From Linnemannia hyalina (lineage: Eukaryota > Mortierellomycota > Mortierellomycetes > Mortierellales > Mortierellaceae), in assembly GCA_019671135.1 (NCBI GenBank), contig JAHRHY010000013.1:1178001-1242000 (forward strand): a stretch of 64,000 bases of DNA, in the 5' to 3' direction. The stretch's first letter is position 1. Each line of letters starts with the position of its first letter. This document shows, in pieces, positions 31,001 to 39,200 of the stretch. The translations under genes and the position numbers were made by a program. Under the pieces are notes generated by a model. It was not told the DNA's origin. It saw nothing but the letters and a program-made list of their open reading frames with translations, and did no database searches.

Positions 31001-33769
31001 TCTGGAGATGGCCTGTTGGCTGCCTCGGTGCACACTGTTAGTGGCACACCGACTATAAACATCTGGCTCAGTGCCAGCAAGGCGATCATACAGGCTCTGA
31101 CTGGCCATTCCAAGGACATTTCTTGTGTCATCTTTTCACCAGATAACCAGCACATCGCATCCGGGAGCGCTGACAAGACCATTCGGATTTGGAACGCTCA
31201 GTCTGGAGTCACCATCACGACATTGAAAGGTCACGACGGCAAGGTCACGAGCATCGCCTACTCTCCGACGGGACACTATATCGTTTCTGGCAGCAAGGAT
31301 AGCACTGTTCGACTTTGGGAAGCATCGACAGGAGACATTGTCTATAGCTTTGACGCCGAAGGTTGCGAGGTCCAGTGTGTCGCCTTCTCCCCAAGTGGCA
31401 GTTGGATTGCGTCTGGAGGCGAGGATGGAGCAGTGAGCCTGTGGGACCCCGTCAATCTCATTTCTGGACTGGTTTTCGATGGTGGTCACGACCGCACTGT
31501 CAACAGCATCGCTTTTTCACCGGATGGCATTCACATCGCCTCAGGAGGAGATGATAACACGGTCAGGATCTGGAACATTAATACAGGAACGAAAGTGCGT
31601 GTCTTAGAGGGGCACATGGATCCAGTAAGGTGCCTTGCATTCTCTTCATCGGGAATGCGCATCTTTTCTGGAGGTGACGATCGGACTGTGAGGATATGGG
31701 ATGTCGATATTGAGGCGAACGCATTCTCACAGGCTCTGATTGGCCATTCCAAGGACATTTCTTGCGTCGTCTTTTCACCAGATAATAAGCACGTCGCATC
31801 CGGGAGCCCCGAAAATACCATTCGGATTGGGAACGTTCAGTCTGGAGTCACCATCAAGACATTGAAAGGACACGAAGGCAGGGTCACGAGCATCGCCTAC
31901 TCTCCGACGGGACACCATATCGTTTCTGGCAGCATGGACGGCACTGTTCGACTTTGGGAAGCATCAACAGGAGACATTGTCTATAGCTTTGACGCCGAAG
32001 GTTGCGAGGCCCAGTGTGTCGCCATCTCATCGAAAGGCCGTTGGGTTGCAGCTGGAGGTGAGGACAAGGTTGTGAGACTCTGGGATATCAACAGCGGTGA
32101 TGATGGACCTGTTTTGAGTGGCAGTCACCGTGGTACTGTCAGCAGCGTCGCCTTCTCGCCGGACGGCATTCATATCGCCTCAGGAGGAGACGATAACACG
32201 GTCAGGATCTGGAACATTGACACAGAAACGGAATTGCATGTCTTAGAGGGGCACATGGATCCAATCAGGTGCCTTGCATTCTCTTCGTCAGGAATGCGCA
32301 TCTTTTCTGGCGGTGCCGATCTGACTATGAGGATATGGGATGTCGCTACTGGGACGCTTGCATGCTCTCCATCCGAAGCACGCATCTTGTCTGACGATGC
32401 CGATCGGACTGTGGGGTTACGGGATGTCGATGCTGAGGCGCTCGTTGGGTCTCTGGCCCATACGAACAGTGTTGACGGTCTCTCCATTTCTTCGGACGGC
32501 GCGCAACTATGGACTGTATCAGACGGCGGAGTTCATGCCTGGACTATTGATGTCTTTGGCCGCAAGCCAGCAGCCGCGGCCTCAAGCACCGAGTTCTCAA
32601 GGGATTGTCGGCAAGTCGCTTGGAGCCTTGGCGAAAACAAGGTGCAGCTGTTCAGCGTTGAGACCGGAGAACCAGGACTGGTTTTGCACGGTCACTCTGA
32701 TGCCATCGAGTGCGTTTCGTATTCCCCTAAGCACAACATCATCGCCACCGCCAGCAGTGATAAAACAGTTCGGATCTGGAACTCGGTGCAAGGAGGCTGC
32801 TTGAAAGTGCTGCGAGACCAGGACGTCATTTTCACCAGTATCGTATTCTCACCCGATGGCAGACAGATAACGATGAGTTGCGAGACGAGGTGGCGCTTAT
32901 TGAACCTTGAACCCGAGTTTCTTTTGAAAGCCGGAGAGCAAGGCGACGTTTTGCAGGAGGACATTGTAGGGTCCATCGGCCACACAGTCGACGTCACATC
33001 GGCGCCGGTTTATTCTCCAGATGGGAAAGAGATCTCGGTGGGAGCTGTCGACTTTTCAGTCCGTCGCTATCCAACACGCTCCGGAGTAAATTCTCCCGCG
33101 CCTCTGGTCGGCCATGTCGGCATTGTCACTTGCATAGCATATTCTCCCCAACTCGACAAGATTGCAACAGGCAGCGGCGACAACACTGCGCGCATTTGGG
33201 ACCGATATACAGGCCAGCAGCTTTTCTTCCAATCTGAACACAGTGGTGGGATTACCAGCATAGCCTTCGCACCCTTTGACGACAAAGTGGCTACTGGCGA
33301 CAATCAATTTATCGTTCGGATCTGGGATTGGGCCAACTCTGGCTCCGTTCGCTCATTGAGGGGTCATGATGGTCCTGTCCTGTGTGTTGCTTACTCTCCC
33401 GATGGAAGGTTCCTTGCTTCCGGCAGCGCGGACCGGACAATGCGATTGTGGGACGCGGTCAGTGGAGCATGTTTAGCAACGGTGAAAGACTTTGCAGCCG
33501 GGGTTGAGTCGATTCGGTGGAAGGAAACGCAAGAAGGCTACCGCTTGGCTACTGGAAGCGTCGAGAATCCGCTGGGAATTTGGGAGTTGGTCGAGGACAA
33601 GGACCGGAACGGAACCATCCGCCAGCACGTTCGAAGATGTTGGGGTGCAGGAGTTCACGCTTTGGCTGTCTCGGGCGCTCGTATCGGCCGGGACCAAGGG
33701 TTGAATGAGGCTGATGTTACCTTGTTGAAGCAGAGGAATGCGGTGTTCACTCCTCCGGTACTCGTTTGA
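28073..33769 (+). CDS. NLR-like STAND NTPase: NACHT-pentapeptide-WD40 (copy B, divergent)
   Basis: A single frame of 1898 residues with the same plan as its neighbours. The N-terminus is basic (MSRKRNSYSP...), Walker A is GDGGSGKT (95-102), Walker B LLCDGYDE (167-174), and the IIACRS strand follows. The winged-helix-like region, an acidic linker and pentapeptide repeats (ANLRSIKIKGANLTGGEF, ADLRDADLRDVTF) lead to about 28 WD40 units. The C-terminus (LNEADVTLLKQRNAVF) looks complete. An in-frame TAG two codons before the ATG fixes the start. NACHT and linker are clearly diverged from copies A and C, yet parts of the WD40 region (31312-31655) are nearly identical to them, pointing to gene conversion. 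A 639-bp tandem duplication adds five WD40 units. Several WD units lack the usual Trp (for example TIRIGNVQSG, TVGLRDVDAE). Confidence 0.9.
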   Translation: MSRKRNSYSPERDYTKRLCLGTSSLRLEDPMESPIERELQRLKIRCLQKEEQPPGNYIAPLGKDTMDASDSSASPLLPTVMDFLKGKRKVLLVMGDGGSGKTYLLRQLERELWGKYAGSDTDAIPILFDLSRVDTPKFELLTKVFKNEGINKEHVRTLKLNNRPLVLLCDGYDEAQVGGNIYNGNKFNSHGYGCVKLIIACRSQKLGSDFESQFQPEVEDRYNPKKLDLFQKVAMAPFTRSMIEEYVGKYIESPSQLEVHQDASQSSQSPPTWSVKQYMMALADIPNLMELVGNPFILSVVLRLLPTLTSPTRDDTGSHVSFDALYKLVFENWMEVNKRRLYSYSRENMNGNEEAFSELIEHDFAAECLKHMKDLAAEIFKNQRKDALSVRHTFKDPAKWKNRFFGSDARTRLLRESLPMTRSGKTYSFLFPSLLDYLYSLVVFDPKGPDEGNMDTDGSGTDGLDSEDSARSAEPLYSKSGSGQSSERGRALQEQQVVERGQALKKGHALGFTNISERPMAVQFLADRVQIHQVLKEQLIETVHESANGDGNDKWLAANAMAILVKSGMRFNGANLRSIKIKGANLTGGEFDFADLRDADLRDVTFDKCWLREARLDRALLEGSKFGESPYTLFEDVPTASAYSPDGTLHAVTFDHRFIIFYYTSNWTHAFRSRDFSDAITSVAFSPDSKTLAFGDEFGVLRLWRYTATTIITPLPSAHAAISDIAFSPDGSRIATAGQDGAIGIWDAAMTDAGSGVRTIYLGADGGRPSCVAFSPDGKRLVSGGSDGIIQLWNLDTGSLVSTLKTHNAAISRVLFSSDGLQIVSSSSDNTVRVGSPSTTTKQIVFRGHTAAVTGFVYLSDGQLASCSQDSTIRLWDTRSGGSGPVFRGHTDHIVSIAYSRETAQLVSCGRERTRRIWDCGAAVKGSILFGRTNTKSSGMYPYSVINDTTFRPTIPSSRRFFSSELFDTKVTDIATSGDGLLAASVHTVSGTPTINIWLSASKAIIQALTGHSKDISCVIFSPDNQHIASGSADKTIRIWNAQSGVTITTLKGHDGKVTSIAYSPTGHYIVSGSKDSTVRLWEASTGDIVYSFDAEGCEVQCVAFSPSGSWIASGGEDGAVSLWDPVNLISGLVFDGGHDRTVNSIAFSPDGIHIASGGDDNTVRIWNINTGTKVRVLEGHMDPVRCLAFSSSGMRIFSGGDDRTVRIWDVDIEANAFSQALIGHSKDISCVVFSPDNKHVASGSPENTIRIGNVQSGVTIKTLKGHEGRVTSIAYSPTGHHIVSGSMDGTVRLWEASTGDIVYSFDAEGCEAQCVAISSKGRWVAAGGEDKVVRLWDINSGDDGPVLSGSHRGTVSSVAFSPDGIHIASGGDDNTVRIWNIDTETELHVLEGHMDPIRCLAFSSSGMRIFSGGADLTMRIWDVATGTLACSPSEARILSDDADRTVGLRDVDAEALVGSLAHTNSVDGLSISSDGAQLWTVSDGGVHAWTIDVFGRKPAAAASSTEFSRDCRQVAWSLGENKVQLFSVETGEPGLVLHGHSDAIECVSYSPKHNIIATASSDKTVRIWNSVQGGCLKVLRDQDVIFTSIVFSPDGRQITMSCETRWRLLNLEPEFLLKAGEQGDVLQEDIVGSIGHTVDVTSAPVYSPDGKEISVGAVDFSVRRYPTRSGVNSPAPLVGHVGIVTCIAYSPQLDKIATGSGDNTARIWDRYTGQQLFFQSEHSGGITSIAFAPFDDKVATGDNQFIVRIWDWANSGSVRSLRGHDGPVLCVAYSPDGRFLASGSADRTMRLWDAVSGACLATVKDFAAGVESIRWKETQEGYRLATGSVENPLGIWELVEDKDRNGTIRQHVRRCWGAGVHALAVSGARIGRDQGLNEADVTLLKQRNAVFTPPVLV
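31091..32368 (+). repeat. 639-bp tandem duplication inside copy B (five WD40 units each)
   Basis: The block starting CAGGCTCTGA at 31091 recurs at 31730, an offset of 639 bp (213 residues, five WD40 units of about 42-43). The copies share long identical stretches such as the DNA for EASTGDIVYSFDAEGCE and the segment ending GATATGGGATGTCG. The frame is kept. Confidence 0.85.
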
Positions 33770-34399
33770 GGTTCTTTTTTTTTTTTGTCAGTAGTAAGCT
33801 TTTGTATTATTTTTTTTCTTTGGTCGATGTTTTGTTGAACTAAACCTTTCTGAGTGAAAAAAAACGGTGGTGCCAATGGTAGAAGAATGGTGTTGACGGT
33901 CTAATTTGTGGTTTCTCTTGGGTACCTGGAGGAGCTAGAGAACTAGACGATTATCAGATTCGTGATGAAAAGAATGGAGGACATGGTGCAGTACCGACAA
34001 AAACAAACACAAGTCGAAGAACCAAAGAGAGGAAGGGGATGCCTTCACTCTTTGTCTCTCCTTCGATCATGGCCGATGCGCGATCGCTCTTATATTTTGA
34101 GGCCGGACGAGGCTGCTGGTATTATGATCAGAGAAGGAAGAAAGGGAGTGGTGGAAGTGAGAGAGGATGCAGCGATTGAATATGAGATTCAAGAAGGGGG
34201 ATGCTGCGGATGCATTACAAGATCATGAAGAAGTGAGAGAGTCGCAGACATGACGACGGAAAAAAAAGTGAACGCATTCTTTTTTTACCAGGGACGCGTC
34301 CTGTGGCTGAACAAATAGTATTAAGGTACAATGACTAATTTTTAAGTATTTGATTAACACGTTTATTCGTCTCAGATCTACCAAATCCAAGATAACGTA
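33770..34399. other. intergenic after copy B
   Basis: About 630 bp holding the T-rich 3' region of copy B and an unremarkable plus-strand frame (33962-34228) without recognisable features. It separates copy B from the convergent WD40 pseudogene tail. Confidence 0.45.
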
Positions 34400-36282
34400 C
34401 TATTCTAGAAAAGCGCGTTTTTGGCGGAGCAAAGTCCTATTGAATGTACTGAGATCGTTGACACCGTCGAACTCGGCGCCCAACATTCAAAGCCCACCAC
34501 TCTTCGGCCTCCAGATCAGCTGGACTGGAATACCGTCGTCGTCTCGCTCAATCAGTTGCCAGACATGCACCGACTTGTTGGCATCGACAGTGTACAACTT
34601 CAACCGGTTCTCCATCCAAGTGACAGACAAAAATCCAGCAATAAAACCATCAACGACCGCCAAACATTGTCCCGTAGCCCCGTCCCATAACCGCATTATT
34701 CTGTCGTCGCTTCCAGTGGCAATATATCGAATGAATGGAGAATAAACGATGCAACGAACATAGTCGCCATGGCCGTCGAGGATGTTTAAAGGCTCTCCTG
34801 ACGCGCAATCCCATATCCGAAGAGTGCGTTTTGCACTGGTTGAAGCAACGTACTGATCATTCGGAGAGAATGTAGCAGTTGTCATCTTGTCAGTGTCGCA
34901 CTCCAAGACGACGAATGGATCCCCGGTGCTCAAACTCTAGAGTCGCACCGTCTTGTCCTCACTAGCCGAGACCAGTAAATCTCCAGCTGTTGACAATGCG
35001 AGACTTGAGGTACTGTCGGCGTGGCCCTGTAATACCATCCCTTGGGTTCCCGAGGCATCCCAGAAGTGGATAATGAAATCGTTGTTCGCCGTTACGATCT
35101 GGCCATTTGGTGTGAAATCGGGGCAGTAGAAAATCCTTGGTCGTCTCTGATGACAGCGCCGCCTTCTTTGGATCCCAGAGCCGAAGAGCCCCGTCCGATG
35201 CTCTTGTGAGGACCTGCTCACCGCTCAATGAAAACTGGACGTCTGAGACAAAAGAGCCAGATTACAAGAAACTGGACGTATGTAAACAGGCTCCGTCTGG
35301 TAAGTCCACAAGCGTTCAGCCTCATCGTTGCTTGACGAAACCAAAGGTCGACCGTCCGGTGAGAGTGTAAAGCTGGTGATAATGTCAATGTGTCCACTCA
35401 GGACAGCACCTTAGGCTCCTGAGGCGAAATCTCACAACTGGATGGTGTCGTCATCATGGATGGTTGCAATGTGTTGAGTAGTCGGGACAAGATCGGTGTC
35501 AGTTCCTGTCAGCATGTCACCCCCTTTAGTCACTGCCCCACCTCCAACTACGCCCGCCTCGCTCCGCCTCGACCGTCAGTTGAATACGCAACGCTTCTCA
35601 CTCGTCCTGTGTGGCCTCGAAGAACATATCTAGGCATGTTAGAGTCCGGGTCCCATAGCTTGACGGTACCATCCCAGCTGCCAGAAGCGATCTGCGATCC
35701 ACATGGCGAGAATGCAACACTCGATACCGCACCGGTGTGTCTAATGAAGACTGACTTGACGACACCTCATTTCGGATCCCAAATTCGTATGGTCTCGCCC
35801 CAGCTGTCAGACATAAGACTCGAGTCTGTAGAAGAGTAAGCCATGCTGGTAACAACCTCTGGGTGACCCCGAAGAACACCAACAGAGGCGCCTGAGCTAG
35901 TGTCCCAAAGCGTCACTGTGCTGTCTTCTCTTACTGACGCGAGCTGCTGATTGTGTGGAGAGAACGCGATGCAGTTGATACTGCCCTCGTGATCGGAAAA
36001 GGTGAGAATGAGTTGCCCCGACATGGCATCCTAAAGATAAATGGTTTCGTCCTCGCTGGCTGAACCGATACACTTGCCGTCTGGAGAAAAGGCGATGTTG
36101 CAGACAAAGTAGCCTTGACTTGGCAAAATGAGAAAGAGCACTCCGGTCTTTGTACACCACAGCCTCACTGTCCCATCATGGCTGCCCGAAGCAACCTGAC
36201 TGCCATTCGGGGAAAAGGTGACGCAGGAGACACAATTGACATGGCCTCTCAAAGGCTCATCGCTCTTACCAGAGGAAGCATT
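34400..36282 (-). pseudogene. decayed WD40 tail of a fourth STAND gene
   Basis: Reading leftward from the stop of copy C, WD40 repeats continue for about 1.9 kb but are broken by stops and at least one frameshift (near 35150-35220). Visible pieces include SCVTFSPNGSQVASGSHDGT, AFSPHNQQLASVREDSTVTL, SVAFSPCGSQIASGSWDGTV and YVASTSAKRTLRIWDCASGE. The end (LSTFNRTLLRQKRAF, stop at 34400-34402) matches the C-terminal style of this family. Four stops fall exactly where the Trp of a WD40 unit should be: TAG at 36283-36285, 36031-36033 and 34937-34939, TGA at 35432-35434. The N-terminal NTPase part is missing; in its place stands copy C. It is not expected to make a protein of its own. Confidence 0.85.
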
Positions 36283-39200
36283 CTAGAGCCGCATCGTTCC
36301 ATCCTTAATGCCAGTCGCGAAACGGTTCTCAGTAGGTGAGACAGCAACACTTGAGATCCCATTAGTGTGGCCGCTGCAGATAAGTCGGAGCTCCCCTGTC
36401 TCAACATCCCAGATCCGAGCCGTCATGTCAAAGCTTCCTGATACCAACCATTTCCTCCGTAGCAGTTTGCACTCGACCTCAGTAAGTCCATGTTCCTGTC
36501 CAAGACGGGTGCCCGACAACGCCAACGATTCGACTCCTGCTCCCCAGTACCTTCGAACCTCGTACCGGCGACCTGTACCTTCCACTACACCCCACACCCG
36601 CAGCGGATTCTCCTTGCATCCAGTCACCAAAATCATCCCACCTCGAGCCGAGTTCTTCCATTGAATAGTCTTGACCCCGACCGCAAAGTCTTCCACCACC
36701 ACCAAACGATCTCCAGTGAGAGCATCCCATAACCGCATCGTCCGGTCTTCGCTGCCAGAGGCGAGGAACCTCCCATCAGGCGAATAGGCAATACAGAGGA
36801 CCGGGGCTGTGTGACTTAACAAAATCTGACCGACCGCTTGCTGATCTGGTGTGTTGGCTGCGACGTTCCAGAGCCGAATGCTCTTGTCAGCACTACTGGT
36901 GGCGAGTCGATGGCCGAGAGGTGAAAAAGCGACACTGGTGACACTGCTCTCGTGTCCCACGAAGTTGACGAGCTCGTTGCCTGTCTCTGGGTCCCATATG
37001 CGCGCTGTCCCATCCTCGCTGCTGGTCGCGATCATATCGCCAGATGGTGAGTAGGCGATGCAAGTGGCCGTAGCCGTGTGACCAACCAACGCTCGGCGAG
37101 AGGCTTTGGACTGAGTGTCGAACCGCAAGATCCCGTGTTCTCCGCTGATGACCGAGATCTCGTTCCCATCCGGGGAATACACTGGAGCATGGAAAAGTCC
37201 TGAATCGTCATGGACATACATTCCATCGATCGCTCGGTGTGTTCCATCCATCGAAGTTCCTGTCCTGTCCGTTTCCAATACCGCAATAGGAGCCGATGCG
37301 CGCGCCTCCAACTGCGAGATCAAGGCTCCATCACCTTCCCTCGAAAGAGATTCGGACCTAGGGGACGACAAGTCCCACCAGCGCAACGTTTGGTCCATGC
37401 CAGATGTCGCGACCTGTGTGCCGTCAGGAGAGAACACCACACTGGTGACAATGCCGCTGTGACCCTCTAGCAGAAAAGGGCACTTTCCTGTCGTTGTGTC
37501 CCAGATCCGAACCGTGCTATCGCTGCTGCCGGTCGCGATGAAGTCGTCGACGGGGGAGAACGAAATGGACTCAATGGTCTCAGAGTGGCCAAGCAGAATA
37601 CGTAGTGGTTTTCCTGAATCGGTATCCCAGAGTCGAACCGCGTTTCCACCAAGAGTCGAAGCGACGTGCTGCCCATCCTTCGAAAACGCAGACGTAGATG
37701 TTAAGGCTGTCTCCTGACCAGTGAAATCCAAGGTCCAGCGGTGAACCTTGTAGTCGTCTGTTCCCGTCCAAAGCTTTGCGCCGTCCGAGGAAAATGAAAC
37801 TGTCGCGACTCCATGCTTATGTTCCGAAGTCGATTCGAGAACTCCAGCCGCGACATTCCAAATTCTCATGGTGCAATCTTCACTGCCAGACACGATGCGC
37901 TCTCCTGATGGAGAGAAGGCAAGACACCTTACTGGATCCGTGTGCTCCTCTAAGACATGCACTTCCGTTCTTGTATTGATGTTCCAGATCCTGACCTTAT
38001 TGTCATCTCCTCCTGAGGCGATGTGAATGCCGTCCGGTGAAAAAACGATGCTGTTGATACTGCAGTTGTGGCCACCATCGAAAACCTGTCCAGGAATGAG
38101 GTTGACGGGGTCCCATAGGCTCACCACTCCATCCTCGCCTCCAGACGCAATCCAACTGCCACTTGGCGAGAAAGCGACACACTGAATCTCGCAACCTTCG
38201 GCGTCAAAGCTGTGGACAATGTCTCCTGTCGATGCTTTCCAAAGTCGAACAGTGCTATCCGCGCCGCTGGTGACGATTTGTTCCCCATTCGAAGAGTAGG
38301 CGATGCTCATAACCTTGCCGTCGTGTTCTTTCCGGTTCCAGATATCGTCGCCGGATTCAGCGTTCCAGAGGCGCAGGATCCCATTGGAGTCCCCAGATGC
38401 AATAGTTTGGCTGTCGGGAGAAAAGGTGATACTGGAGATCTTCTTCGCGTGGCCATTCAAAGCATACAGATACTCTGAGGTAGTTCCGAGCGAGACATTG
38501 ATAGTAAAGGTGCCGCCATTCATCGACGCCGAGGCAGCCAGAACGGCGTCAGAAGAGACCGCAATGCAAGTCGCGCCTCTCGTGCCGAACGATTCTGAGC
38601 CGAAAGTGCGTGCAGGACGTGGGCGGGTTGGCTGTATGAGTTTGTCGCTGTCGTTGTTATGTCGCTTAATGGTCGAATAGGGATACATTCCGCTCGGCAG
38701 GCTGTTGGTGCGCCCAAATAGAACGGCTCCTTTGACGGCGGCTCGACAGTCCCAAACACGAAGGGCCATGTCTCTGCCGCAAGAGGCGAGTTGTGATCCG
38801 CACTGAGAGTAAGCGACACTAACGACTTGGTCGGTGTGTCCTCGGAAGATATGTCCTGAGCTACCAGTGCGAGGGTCCCAAGTTCGAATGGTGCGGTCTT
38901 CGCTGCAGGAAGCGAGATGTTGTCCATCGGTCGAATAAGCAATGCTGGTAATACGCTCCCTATGTCCACGACAGATCGCCTCCAGGCTCCATGGCCTTGT
39001 CGATACGGACCAGATTCGTATGGTATTGTCGGAGCTCGAGGATGCAATGTGGTGTCCGTCAGGGGAGAACAGAATACTGGATATGGCCTCGTCATGTCCT
39101 TCTTGGGTATAAACCTTGTCGCCTGTATGTACGTCCCAAAGCTGAATGATGCCGTCGGAACCGCCAGAAACAAGCAACTTGCCGTCAGGTGAGAAAGCGA

